From the NCBI GenBank assembly GCA_964485235.1, contig CAZAIO010000073.1, forward strand, positions 1 to 12,976: 12,976 nt of DNA. Reading direction: 5' to 3'. This DNA comes from CAZAIO01 sp964485235 (lineage in GTDB: Bacteria > Chloroflexota > Dehalococcoidia > GIF9 > UBA5629). The first letter of the stretch is position 1; the number at the start of each line of letters is the position of its first letter. Shown one piece after another: positions 6,867 through 12,976 of this stretch. A model generated the notes under the pieces. It searched no databases and was not told where the DNA came from. It saw only the letters and a list, made by a program, of their open reading frames with translations. A program made the translations under genes and the position numbers.

Positions 6867-7295
6867 CTATTTATTAAATAAAAAGAATTTCCAGTTCCCG
6901 TCTTGCTTTACAACATGAATAATATCCGACCTTTCCACCTCACCGTACTCCCTGGAATAGACCAGCGTTACCGGTATTTCAACAACGTTAGAATATGTCT
7001 TGTCCCTGTTCCGCGGACTCCATGATGTTACAATCCGTGGTTTTTCCAGATCAAACGCTTTAAGGTTCGATAAAGGCTGATCGTATTTTTTTATGAAATC
7101 ACTCTCGCTGCTCCACTCAGCCTGACTATCGGGATGGAGCATTCCCCATACTTCCTCCCATTGATTGTATTTTTGATAGGTGAGATACTGTTCAAGCACT
7201 GATTTTGCCTGTCTGGTATCCGAGGCACAACCCGGTAATAAAATGCCTGACACCAATATCCCAATTATAATAACGAAAACAACAGCTTTTTTCAT
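6867..7295 (-). CDS. Small lipoprotein of unknown function, possibly NTF2/DUF4878-like
   Basis: 142 residues. A basic start, a long hydrophobic core and the lipobox LLPGC put the lipidated cysteine at C23. The mature ~120 residues begin with a helical segment (AKSVLEQYLTYQKYNQWEEVWGMLHPDSQ), continue through SESDFIKKYDQ, and end in alternating strands (VVEIPVTLVYSREYGEVERSDIIHVVKQDGNWKFFLF). A helix that pairs 'number of residues used up' phrases such as HPDSQ with a closing DGNWKF strand is typical of NTF2-like lipoproteins (DUF4878 and relatives), usually of unknown role. This is resemblance, not proof. GGAAGAG lies four bases before the start, and a very good promoter sits at 7346-7374. 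The inhibitor lipoprotein lies downstream after 132 bases. The two lipoproteins may be co-transcribed but are not obviously functional partners. Confidence 0.8.
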   Translation of the reverse strand: MKKAVVFVIIIGILVSGILLPGCASDTRQAKSVLEQYLTYQKYNQWEEVWGMLHPDSQAEWSSESDFIKKYDQPLSNLKAFDLEKPRIVTSWSPRNRDKTYSNVVEIPVTLVYSREYGEVERSDIIHVVKQDGNWKFFLFNK

Positions 7296-7345
7296 TATCT
7301 CTTCCTTATTTCCTTCAGCATTATCTCGAATCTGTTTTGAATGTT

Positions 7346-7374
7346 ATTATATATCTTTTAACAAGGTGTGTTAA
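7346..7374 (-). promoter_or_regulatory. Promoter of the small lipoprotein gene
   Basis: On the - strand, TTAACA (7374 to 7369) and TATAAT (7351 to 7346) are exactly 17 bases apart, 5/6 and 6/6 matches to sigma70 consensus. The transcript would start near 7339, about 44 bases before the ATG. It is divergent from the nitroreductase promoter. Confidence 0.65.
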
Positions 7375-7429
7375 TAGCAATAGTCGCGATATCCTTGTTA
7401 CATATTCATTTGCTTGATTGTTACCAATA

Positions 7430-7458
7430 TTGACAAAGACATTCCTCATAACTAAGAT
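7430..7458 (+). promoter_or_regulatory. Promoter of the nitroreductase gene
   Basis: TTGACA (7430-7435, perfect) and TAAGAT (7453-7458, 4/6) are 17 bases apart. Transcription would start near 7465, 25 bases before the ATG at 7490. Two copies of TTGTTAC (7395-7401 and 7418-7424) lie just upstream, 23 bases apart, and could be activator contacts or chance. Confidence 0.6.
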
Positions 7459-7480
7459 TTCCGTGTCGATTTCTATTATC

Positions 7481-7485
7481 GGGAG
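7481..7485 (+). promoter_or_regulatory. Ribosome site that fixes the nitroreductase start
   Basis: GGGAG four bases before the ATG at 7490. Together with the promoter at 7430-7458 it excludes the upstream TTG at 7418 as the start. Confidence 0.6.
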
Positions 7486-7489
7486 ATTT

Positions 7490-8041
7490 ATGACTGTTAA
7501 CGATATGATAAAGCAGCGCCGGAGCATAAGGCAATTCCTTAATACTCCGATTGAGAAGGAAAAAATACTATCCTGCCTTGAAGCAGCAAGGCTTGCCCCT
7601 TCTGCATCGAACTCACAACCGTGGAAATTCATCGTCGTAGATGACACTGCTCTAATTCACAAATTATGCGATGAAGCATTTTCTATCCTTCATCGTTTTA
7701 ATATGTTCTGCAAGACCGCACCTGTACTTATCGTACTTGTCGCAGAACGCCCCGGTTTCATCACCCGCATTGGAGGTCTCATCCAGAAAATACAATACTA
7801 CCTGATCGACACAGGAATAGCAGGGGAACATTTCGTGCTCCAGGCAACGGAACTGGGACTGGGAACATGCTGGATAGGCTGGTTCAATGAAAAAGGGATT
7901 AAATCAACACTTGGCATCCCCAGTGATAAACATGTTGTTGCGCTCATTGCGGTGGGTTATTACGACAGGGATAATACCCAAAGTAAACAAAAAAGAAAAC
8001 CTCTGAAAAAGATAGTCGCATTCAATTCATACAGATCGTAA
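7490..8041 (+). CDS. Nitroreductase-family FMN oxidoreductase
   Basis: 183 residues, the usual size for a compact single-domain family member. FMN-binding features are visible: RRSIRQF at 10-16 (Arg/Ser contacts to the phosphate), PSASNSQPW at 37-45, and GLGTCWIG at 123-130 near the flavin. The family works as homodimers and reduces nitro groups, quinones or other acceptors with NAD(P)H; the real substrate cannot be told from sequence. I place the start at the ATG at 7490, with GGGAG (7481-7485) before it. A longer frame from a TTG at 7418 would contain the promoter and adds a hydrophobic, non-conserved leader. The next gene converges 25 bases downstream. It appears to be a single-gene unit, divergent from the lipoprotein gene. 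Confidence 0.9.
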   Translation: MTVNDMIKQRRSIRQFLNTPIEKEKILSCLEAARLAPSASNSQPWKFIVVDDTALIHKLCDEAFSILHRFNMFCKTAPVLIVLVAERPGFITRIGGLIQKIQYYLIDTGIAGEHFVLQATELGLGTCWIGWFNEKGIKSTLGIPSDKHVVALIAVGYYDRDNTQSKQKRKPLKKIVAFNSYRS

Positions 8042-8057
8042 ATGTGTAAAAACGCCC

Positions 8058-8089
8058 GTTATATATTCATCGTCCTGCCGGTATATAAC
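8058..8089 (-). terminator. Weak terminator-like hairpin at the end of the potassium operon
   Basis: GTTATATA (8058-8065) pairs with TATATAAC (8082-8089). On the - strand the stem is followed by GGGCGTTTTT. It overlaps the last codons of the polycysteine gene. The stem is AT-only with a 16-base loop, so this is tentative. Confidence 0.3.
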
Positions 8090-8702
8090 CTTTCTTACGC
8101 CATGCCTTTTGTAATGCAGGATTTTTATCCAGATACTTCTCTATAACGAGCCGCGGAACATGATTGAAAATGCATGAGAAGTTGATACATCTTGAACACG
8201 AAAATGTATAAACCAATAAAGCACCTAAAAATGCAACACCGGCCATAATATATTGTGCGCCTGCCAGCAAAAACGGAAAAGGATATCCGATCAATATAAT
8301 AACGATGATGACGAACTGAATTTTCTCAATACGGCTCGCAGGTTCAGGATTATATTTGAAAAGTTTAATTGTTCCGCTATTGGCAAGGCAGCGTAGTACA
8401 GTGCTTTTTTCCGCCCAGAAAGGACAATGACTACACAGGACCCGTGCTTCCCAAAAAGTGAAGTTGAGCAGCATAAAAATAAACCAGCCCGAAAGATACC
8501 ATCCATAACCCCCCATAACCATTCCCAGTATTGCGGGAACCGCAAAACACGAGAACAATACTATAAAAACAATTTGCGCTTTAATATCGAAACGGCATTT
8601 CAGATCATTATGTAAAATACAACCATTACACTCCCGAATATCCTGCCATGTACATACATCCGGTATATTATCACGTTCTCTTCCTGTTTCATCTCCGTCC
8701 AT
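8067..8702 (-). CDS. Polycysteine four-helix membrane protein, function unknown
   Basis: 211 residues with four hydrophobic helices (about 42-62, 66-86, 128-148 and 150-168). Eleven cysteines include three CxxC motifs: C25-C28 (with C17 and C36 nearby), C90-C93 with H92 and C105, and C169-C172 with C177 and H181. With the N-terminus inside, all three motifs fall on the same, cytoplasmic, face. They could jointly bind a metal or iron-sulfur cluster, or act as redox thiols. I do not recognise a named family. The gene is third in line after the potassium translocator and gating subunit, 45 bases after the latter, and CGGAG lies nine bases before its ATG. A role linked to potassium uptake is only suggested by position; the cysteine pattern and topology are what the sequence shows. 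Confidence 0.82.
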   Translation of the reverse strand: MDGDETGRERDNIPDVCTWQDIRECNGCILHNDLKCRFDIKAQIVFIVLFSCFAVPAILGMVMGGYGWYLSGWFIFMLLNFTFWEARVLCSHCPFWAEKSTVLRCLANSGTIKLFKYNPEPASRIEKIQFVIIVIILIGYPFPFLLAGAQYIMAGVAFLGALLVYTFSCSRCINFSCIFNHVPRLVIEKYLDKNPALQKAWRKKGYIPAGR

Positions 8703-8747
8703 CGCTATGCTCCGTTGTGCCCGTCACCGGATGGGAAAAGACGATGT

Positions 8748-9425
8748 TTATTTCTCTGCTTTTCTCCTCGCATCTGCAAGAATTCTTTCTATTTTATCAT
8801 CGCCCCCCATTAACAGGAGTATATCGTCGGGACGCACGATTTCATCATAATCCGGCAGTGCAATCGCCTCCTTGCCGCGCTGTATAAGAATCACCAGCAC
8901 TTTCGCATCTTTTTCCATCCCAAAACCGATATCGACAAGTTTTCTCCCTGTAATATATGATGGAGCAACCAATTTACACATACAGAAATCATGATTTATC
9001 GGCATGTAGTCCAACACATACGTCAGGGTAACACCGTGCGCTACCCGTGATCCCATTTCCCCTTCCGGATATACCACCTTGTTTGCGCCTATCTTTTCCA
9101 GAATAATCCCATGGAGTTTATTATTCGCCCTGGCAATCACGTACTTCACTCCTATCTTTTTCAGAAGTATCGTCGAAAGCACGCTGTTTTCCACATCTGT
9201 GCCGATTGCCACTATTGCAATATCAAAATTAGACAGTTCCAAGTCATTAAGCACATCTTCGTTTGTGCCGTCCGCTTGAACAACGTGTGTAACACGAGAA
9301 GCAATATTTTTTACCTTCCTTTCATCTATATCGATAGCAAGCACATCATGTCCCATACCGAACAATGTACTGGCAAGACTGTCGCCAAATCTTCCGAGTC
9401 CTATTATCGCTACCTGTTTTTTCAT
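8748..9425 (-). CDS. ktrA: KtrA/TrkA-type potassium uptake gating subunit (RCK protein)
   Basis: 225 residues, the length of a single-RCK KtrA rather than the double-length TrkA. The N-terminal RCK_N Rossmann domain has GLGRFG at 9-14 and the acidic IDIDER end of strand 2 (D32/D34) for NAD(H)/ATP-type nucleotides, with NKVVYPEGEMGSR at 115-127. A C-terminal RCK_C domain follows (about 145-215, with SYITGRKL and RPDDILLLMGG). It forms a ring on the cytosolic face of the translocator and opens it when bound nucleotide changes. AGGAGG lies five bases before the ATG, and the stop codon of the translocator gene (TAG, 9437 to 9435) lies within that ribosome site, so the two are translationally coupled. 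The naming ktrA rather than trkA rests on length. Confidence 0.92.
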   Translation of the reverse strand: MKKQVAIIGLGRFGDSLASTLFGMGHDVLAIDIDERKVKNIASRVTHVVQADGTNEDVLNDLELSNFDIAIVAIGTDVENSVLSTILLKKIGVKYVIARANNKLHGIILEKIGANKVVYPEGEMGSRVAHGVTLTYVLDYMPINHDFCMCKLVAPSYITGRKLVDIGFGMEKDAKVLVILIQRGKEAIALPDYDEIVRPDDILLLMGGDDKIERILADARRKAEK

Positions 9426-9434
9426 TTCTTCCTC

Positions 9435-10853
9435 CTATCCTGTTCTTACTTCCTCTTCCGGATAACTATATGCAATCGGTTGTTGTTCCTGGACAAGAGC
9501 AAACATTAACGCAAGCGGACCAAGCCTGCCTATAAACATGGTCCCGGTAATAATCGCTCTGCCGGCATCGGATAGTCCGGGCGTAATACCTGTGGTTAAG
9601 CCTACCGTACCGAACGCGGAAAAAGTTTCAAATAAAAGCGGCAGGAAATCGAATTCCTCAACCACCGTTAAAATAAATACTGCAACGCTTACTATAGTCA
9701 GCGAGAGCATAACAACGGTAAGCGCCCGGTAGACCTGTTGTACCATGAAAGTCCTGCTGAATGCTCCCGCCCGTTCTTTCCCTCTCAGCGTACTCCACAT
9801 TGTCGCAATCAACATACCAAATGTATTGACCTTCACTCCGCCTGCGGTCGAGCCCGATGCCCCACCGACAAACATCAGGAGTATGATAAAAAAGAGTGAA
9901 TAGTCCGCGATGTGATGAATATCTATAGTATTGAACCCGGCTGTCCTCGGAGTCACCGATTGGAAGAACGCATTCAGGAGCTTGTACGGAAGTGAAAGTG
10001 GCCCCAGCGTATCCGCATTCGAGAACTCCGTTAACAATAACATTATCATACCCAATCCCAGCAGTACGATAGTAGTAGTCAATACTATCTTGCTATCCAG
10101 CGTAAGCCTTTCAAACCGTCTCGACTTGATTACATCAGCAACTACTATGTAGCTGATACCGCCCAGGAAAATAAGCAGAGCCGTGGTGATAAGGACAGGC
10201 GCATCTTGTTGAAAACCTGTCAGGCTCCGAAAATCACCGAAGATATCGAATCCGGCATTGTTAAACGCCGAAATGCTGTGAAATAATGCCTTCCATGCGA
10301 TATTTCCTGATTCGCCGCCGTTATAGAAACATATATAAAAAATAGCTGCACCTATTAATTCCGCGGCAATTGTAAAAATCGCAATCCTTATCAATAGCCT
10401 GTCCAGTCCCCTCATCTTCCGGATACCCATTGAATCACCGATTAACAGCTTGTAACGTAAGCCCATCTTGCGTCCCAGAGCAAGCAGTACCAGAGTAGCA
10501 CTGGTCATAAAACCGAAACCTCCCGCCTGTATCAAAATCAATATCACAACCTGTCCGAATGGCGACCAGTAGGTGCCTGTATCAACTATGACAAGACCGG
10601 TTACACATACAGCAGAAGTCGATGTGAATAACGCATCAATAAAAGGAGCTTCCTTTGCTGTTACAGTGGCTACAGGAAACATAAGAAGCACTGTCCCGAG
10701 TGCGATTATACCTGCGAAACCTACGATGATAAGAAAAGGAGAGATCCCGCCCGTTTTAGTCTCTTCAGGTTCCGTAAGTGGAATCCGCCATGACGTAATA
10801 TGGGGCACCCGTAATACTTTCTGTCGAATAAATGGCCAGTATTTGTTTCGCAT
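9435..10853 (-). CDS. ktrB: KtrB/TrkH-type potassium translocating membrane subunit
   Basis: 472 residues with the four membrane-pore-membrane repeats of the SKT superfamily. All four selectivity-filter loops are recognisable with their key glycines: TSAVCVTGL (79-87, G86), SAFNNAGF (195-202, G201), SVTPRTAGFN (299-308, G306) and SAFGTVGL (412-419, G417). The GGASGSTAGGVK segment (330-341) matches the intramembrane gate loop region. It should carry K+ (possibly with Na+) across the cytoplasmic membrane under control of the RCK subunit encoded next. The start at 10853 has no good ribosome site, but there is no better in-frame ATG before the first helix. The ~35-residue polar N-terminus is plausible for the family. 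It heads the operon 10853-8067. I could not find a convincing promoter upstream. Confidence 0.93.
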   Translation of the reverse strand: MRNKYWPFIRQKVLRVPHITSWRIPLTEPEETKTGGISPFLIIVGFAGIIALGTVLLMFPVATVTAKEAPFIDALFTSTSAVCVTGLVIVDTGTYWSPFGQVVILILIQAGGFGFMTSATLVLLALGRKMGLRYKLLIGDSMGIRKMRGLDRLLIRIAIFTIAAELIGAAIFYICFYNGGESGNIAWKALFHSISAFNNAGFDIFGDFRSLTGFQQDAPVLITTALLIFLGGISYIVVADVIKSRRFERLTLDSKIVLTTTIVLLGLGMIMLLLTEFSNADTLGPLSLPYKLLNAFFQSVTPRTAGFNTIDIHHIADYSLFFIILLMFVGGASGSTAGGVKVNTFGMLIATMWSTLRGKERAGAFSRTFMVQQVYRALTVVMLSLTIVSVAVFILTVVEEFDFLPLLFETFSAFGTVGLTTGITPGLSDAGRAIITGTMFIGRLGPLALMFALVQEQQPIAYSYPEEEVRTG

Positions 10854-11037
10854 ATTGGAACTACTGGGATATAGTTTGATATATTACACGCAATATTTAC
10901 GATATCCATATTGCCACGAACTGCTTCATTTGTAAATACAGTATATTGAAACTACACGATCCTTGAAGGACAGTAAAATCTTCCCTGCACAATGCCGCGG
11001 ATATGTACGAATCGTTTTAAAATAATATCCTCGTAGC

Positions 11038-11067
11038 TTGACTAATTTATCGTGTGCCCCGTATAGT
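11038..11067 (+). promoter_or_regulatory. Promoter of the isochorismatase-like gene
   Basis: TTGACT (11038-11043) and TATAGT (11062-11067) are 18 bases apart, each a 5/6 match to sigma70 consensus. Transcription would begin near 11074, giving a leader of about 30 bases. Confidence 0.6.
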
Positions 11068-11105
11068 ATCAGGTGCTATAAATAATCACTCAAGGACGAG
11101 AAAAT

Positions 11106-11699
11106 ATGAAATATGACGATCGCTTTACCTTACAGCGTAACAGTACTATTTGTGTTATTATAGACCTTCAGACACAGCTTATGTCTGCAATGGAAGAACC
11201 GATAATAACGCTCATTGAAAAGAATAACAACCTGTTGATCTCTTCATTGAAAATATTCGATATTCCTACTATAGTAACCGAGCAATATCCCAATGGGCTT
11301 GGCGCTACGTGTGAATCGGTCCGGAAAAACATGGGGGACAGGTATAATCCGATAGATAAAGTCGTGTTTAGCTGTTGGCGGGAACCGTCATTCCGGGAAA
11401 AAATGGAGGCTTTTCAGCTTGGTACGGTTATTATCTCGGGAATCGAAACACATGTTTGTGTTTTACAGACCGCTCTCGATCTCCTCGAAAAAGGATATAA
11501 GGTTCATATTCCGTTAGATGCCACGTGTTCACGTTTCAAGTCTGATTGGAAAAGCGCGCTCAATTCACTCAGCAGCGCCGGGGCCGTAATCACCTCGGTG
11601 GAAACAATTGTCTTCCAGCTGCTGGAAAAAGCCGGTACACCTGAATTCAAGGCTATATCTCCGCTCATAAAAGAAAGAGGAAACGAAATTCGCCGGTAA
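11106..11699 (+). CDS. Isochorismatase-fold cysteine hydrolase
   Basis: 197 residues, the family's normal length. The catalytic Asp-Lys-Cys triad is in place: D20 in VIIDLQ, K85 in IDKVVFSC and C118 in SGIETHVCV. The cis-peptide-type GIETH motif precedes the nucleophile, and TEQYPNGLG (58-66) resembles the YcaC-like subgroup. This fold (cysteine hydrolase family) hydrolyses ether or amide bonds in small molecules, for example nicotinamide, carbamoyl or isochorismate substrates; which one is not decided by sequence. There is no signal peptide. AAGGA (11092-11096) lies nine bases before the ATG, and a good promoter lies at 11038-11067. The gene is divergent from the potassium operon. The following zinc-ribbon-like gene starts 94 bases after its stop. 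Confidence 0.88.
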   Translation: MKYDDRFTLQRNSTICVIIDLQTQLMSAMEEPIITLIEKNNNLLISSLKIFDIPTIVTEQYPNGLGATCESVRKNMGDRYNPIDKVVFSCWREPSFREKMEAFQLGTVIISGIETHVCVLQTALDLLEKGYKVHIPLDATCSRFKSDWKSALNSLSSAGAVITSVETIVFQLLEKAGTPEFKAISPLIKERGNEIRR

Positions 11700-11708
11700 T
11701 AAAAGTTA

Positions 11709-11737
11709 TTGATTTGCTGGTATGATGATGCAATAAT
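11709..11737 (+). promoter_or_regulatory. Putative promoter of the zinc-ribbon-like gene
   Basis: TTGATT (11709-11714) and AATAAT (11732-11737) are 17 bases apart, 4/6 and 5/6 matches to sigma70 consensus. It sits between the isochorismatase stop and the next ribosome site. Confidence 0.35.
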
Positions 11738-11793
11738 AGATAAACTGAATACATCTCTCTTTACTCGTCGTTTGCTCTACAGGAGGCATAGCT

Positions 11794-12033
11794 ATGGGTA
11801 CAAAAAGCGAAATTGTTCTGATAAAGCAGACTCTGGCCGCAGGTCGTCTCACGGTTCCCGACAAGTCTACAGGTTACTATCGCTCCATCTATGCGTGTTG
11901 TCCTTCGGAAGGACATGAATCTGCCGTACACCGGATAGAACGATCGGGAATTTCGATATCAAGAGTGATATTCCAATGTCCCATTTGCAGCGTACAGTTT
12001 GATACACGGCCGGAAAACATGTTCCTGCGATAG
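11794..12033 (+). CDS. Small zinc-ribbon-like protein, function unknown
   Basis: 79 residues. A full consensus ribosome site, AGGAGG (11781-11786), lies seven bases before the ATG, which makes this a real gene despite its size. The N-terminus (about 1-25) is mixed and basic. Residues 34-41 read ACCPSEGH with C35, C36 and H41, and residues 61-66 read QCPICS with C62 and C65. The two cysteine pairs, 26 residues apart, look like a zinc-ribbon or rubredoxin-type metal knuckle, though the first pair is adjacent (CC) rather than CxxC. No membrane segment or signal is visible, so it is cytosolic. I know no named family. It may bind nucleic acid or a partner protein, but nothing in the sequence shows that. 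Confidence 0.7.
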   Translation: MGTKSEIVLIKQTLAAGRLTVPDKSTGYYRSIYACCPSEGHESAVHRIERSGISISRVIFQCPICSVQFDTRPENMFLR

Positions 12034-12214
12034 TGTATTGCTTTTTCGATATATCCCGACGGACTGGCGTTCTGCTATGTAACTAAACAAAATAAATCAT
12101 ATCCGGCAGTAAATCGTCTGTACAATGATACGATTACCTATATGAGATGTATACTTCTAATATCGCACGAACTTTTACTTCCAACGCAGGATACACATAA
12201 TAAGATTCCCGGAC

Positions 12215-12230
12215 AATATGCAGACATATT
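12215..12230. repeat. Inverted repeat (AATATG-N4-CATATT) upstream of the YkgJ-like gene
   Basis: AATATG (12215-12220) and CATATT (12225-12230) form a perfect 6-bp dyad around CAGA. The centre is about 66 bases before the start of the YkgJ-like gene. It is compatible with a dimeric regulator site, but short and AT-rich. Confidence 0.35.
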
Positions 12231-12248
12231 ACCAGCCATAATGTCGCT

Positions 12249-12266
12249 GATGACAGATAAGTCATC
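12249..12266. repeat. Inverted repeat (GATGAC-N6-GTCATC) just upstream of the YkgJ-like gene
   Basis: GATGAC (12249-12254) and GTCATC (12261-12266) form a perfect 6-bp dyad. It ends 22 bases before the ATG, so it would fall in the promoter or leader. It could be an operator or an mRNA hairpin near the ribosome site. Confidence 0.4.
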
Positions 12267-12288
12267 CTTATGATATAAAAGGACCGGT

Positions 12289-12747
12289 ATGAATTATCTG
12301 GTAATGGAAGACGGTTCCCGGCATACTATCGGTAATAAAGACATCACTGTAGAATGCTTCCGGTGCGGCGTCTGCTGCATGCGCTACAGGCCTAAAGTCA
12401 CTCAGGAAGAGATAGAAAGGATCGCAGCCGAGCTGTCGTTAAGCAAGGATGAGTTTATCCGGAAATTCGTCCGTACCATTCCCGAAAAAGCGATTTCCAT
12501 TCTCCAGAACGATGAAGACCATTGTCCGTTTCTCAAGATAGAAGAAACAACGAATAAAGCTACCTGCACAATCCATTATTGCAGACCGCATGCATGTATT
12601 GACTGGCAGGCAGGGCTATTTCGTAAGGAATGCCGGGAAGGTCTTAATATGCTTGGTCCGGAAATAACATTGCTTCTTCCCGAAAATATCTATTCCACAC
12701 CGCAGGAAATAGCGGACTTTTACAAGGCGATTTCCGATGGCGAATAA
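12289..12747 (+). CDS. YkgJ-family cysteine-cluster (putative Zn/Fe-binding) protein
   Basis: 152 residues. The hallmark CxxCxxCC is at C23, C26, C29 and C30 (ECFRCGVCCMRY). A second set of cysteines follows: C79 in HCPFL, C93 and C98 in CTIHYC, and C103 in HACIDW, giving the eight cysteines usual for the family. The YkgJ/CxxCxxCC family is thought to bind zinc or an iron-sulfur cluster; its cellular role is not settled. There is no signal peptide or membrane helix. AGGA (12280-12283) lies five bases before the ATG. Two inverted repeats lie 22-74 bases upstream. It converges with the next, partial gene; only 52 bases separate the two stops. Confidence 0.9.
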   Translation: MNYLVMEDGSRHTIGNKDITVECFRCGVCCMRYRPKVTQEEIERIAAELSLSKDEFIRKFVRTIPEKAISILQNDEDHCPFLKIEETTNKATCTIHYCRPHACIDWQAGLFRKECREGLNMLGPEITLLLPENIYSTPQEIADFYKAISDGE

Positions 12748-12799
12748 AATTGAGACCGACATTGACTTTCGGTCGCCCTGTTGTGATGTGCCGGTATAA

Positions 12800-12976
12800 T
12801 TACTCTGTGGGTCTTTCTTTTTCGTTACCAGATTCTCTGGTCTCTCTGAATAAAGCTGCCACGCTTCTACCGAACTCCTCGGCAGCATTTCCGGCATCAT
12901 TGAACCGGGATTTTACCTCTTCATCCTTGAATCGCTTGCCGAACGCTTCGGCAGCTACCCTTGTACTTTGCCCGAA
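12800..12976 (-). CDS. C-terminal end of a helical protein, 5' end outside the window
   Basis: Reading the - strand from the right edge gives 58 open codons ending in TAA at 12800, in the right place for a gene converging on the YkgJ-like gene. The visible tail is charged and alpha-helical. FG recurs in VAAEAFGKRF, in AAEEFGRSV and at the first two residues, at spacings of 11 and 23 residues. Alanine/glutamate-rich stretches alternate with basic ones, as in an amphipathic coiled coil. The last ~12 residues are polar and disordered (ESGNEKERPTE). I do not recognise the family; the main domain lies upstream of the window edge. The codon use and lack of stops support a real gene. Confidence 0.6.
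   Translation of the reverse strand, partial: FGQSTRVAAEAFGKRFKDEEVKSRFNDAGNAAEEFGRSVAALFRETRESGNEKERPTE

Noticed and set aside
7418..7489. N-terminal extension of the nitroreductase from a TTG start
   Set aside because: It contains the promoter elements at 7430-7458 and lacks a ribosome site; the ATG at 7490 has GGGAG.
6044..10978. The 13-mer TTTTACTGTCCTT at 6044-6056 (+) and at 10966-10978 (-), both near gene starts
   Set aside because: One or a few matches of this length are expected by chance in 13 kb, and its placement relative to the two promoters differs.
11709..11918. A 69-codon + strand frame starting before the zinc-ribbon-like gene
   Set aside because: It overlaps that gene in another frame, lacks a ribosome site, and the AGGAGG at 11781 clearly serves the ATG at 11794.
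12754..12774. Small hairpin GACCGA / TCGGTC between the last two genes
   Set aside because: Only six base pairs with a 9-base loop and no T-run on either side; not good enough to call a terminator.
12616..12900. A 94-codon - strand frame across the end of the YkgJ-like gene
   Set aside because: It overlaps the well-supported YkgJ gene. A different - strand frame (12800-12976) ends at a proper place, stays open to the edge and reads as a real protein.
1..12976. CRISPR arrays, transposases, tRNA or rRNA genes
   Set aside because: I saw no regularly spaced repeats, no integrase or transposase motifs and no cloverleaf or conserved rRNA segments on either strand.

Overview
The window is ordinary bacterial chromosome with no mobile element, phage gene, CRISPR array, rRNA or tRNA that I can see. 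Genes carry Shine-Dalgarno sites, three exported proteins have lipoboxes, and several promoters look sigma70-like (TTGACA / TATAAT). Base composition is moderate, with AT-rich spacers. The gene mix (c-di-GMP phosphodiesterase, Ktr/Trk potassium uptake, nitroreductase, YkgJ-type Cys-cluster protein, lipoproteins) would suit an anaerobic or subsurface bacterium, perhaps Chloroflexota/Dehalococcoidia. That placement is an impression from gene content, not a proof.

Layout. 3-692 (+): the end of a surface protein with an acidic region and one C-terminal membrane anchor, closed by a strong terminator. 956-4233 (-): a cytosolic GAF-PAS-HD-GYP phosphodiesterase and an orphan amino-acid-type solute-binding lipoprotein; their upstream regions share a short box. 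4498-5500 (+): a 58-residue membrane microprotein ending 10 bases before a PrsW-family intramembrane protease. 5559-7295 (-): a SlyD-like FKBP prolyl isomerase, a chagasin-like (I42) protease-inhibitor lipoprotein and a small lipoprotein of unknown function. 7490-8041 (+): an FMN nitroreductase. 8067-10853 (-): an operon of KtrB/TrkH potassium translocator, KtrA/TrkA gating subunit and a cysteine-rich four-helix membrane protein. 11106-12747 (+): an isochorismatase-fold hydrolase, a small zinc-ribbon-like protein and a YkgJ-family protein. 12800-12976 (-): the C-terminal end of a gene running off the right edge.

Three start codons are better placed downstream of the longest possible reading frame, because a Shine-Dalgarno site or a promoter lies inside the extension: FKBP (5987), I42 inhibitor (6734) and nitroreductase (7490).

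Functionally the left half leans toward envelope sensing and proteostasis (surface protein, binding protein, PrsW, FKBP, protease inhibitor) and c-di-GMP turnover. The right half is potassium homeostasis plus small redox or metal-type proteins. The most unusual genes are the polycysteine membrane protein in the potassium operon, the microprotein in front of prsW, and the zinc-ribbon-like small protein. No clearly new multi-gene system is evident.
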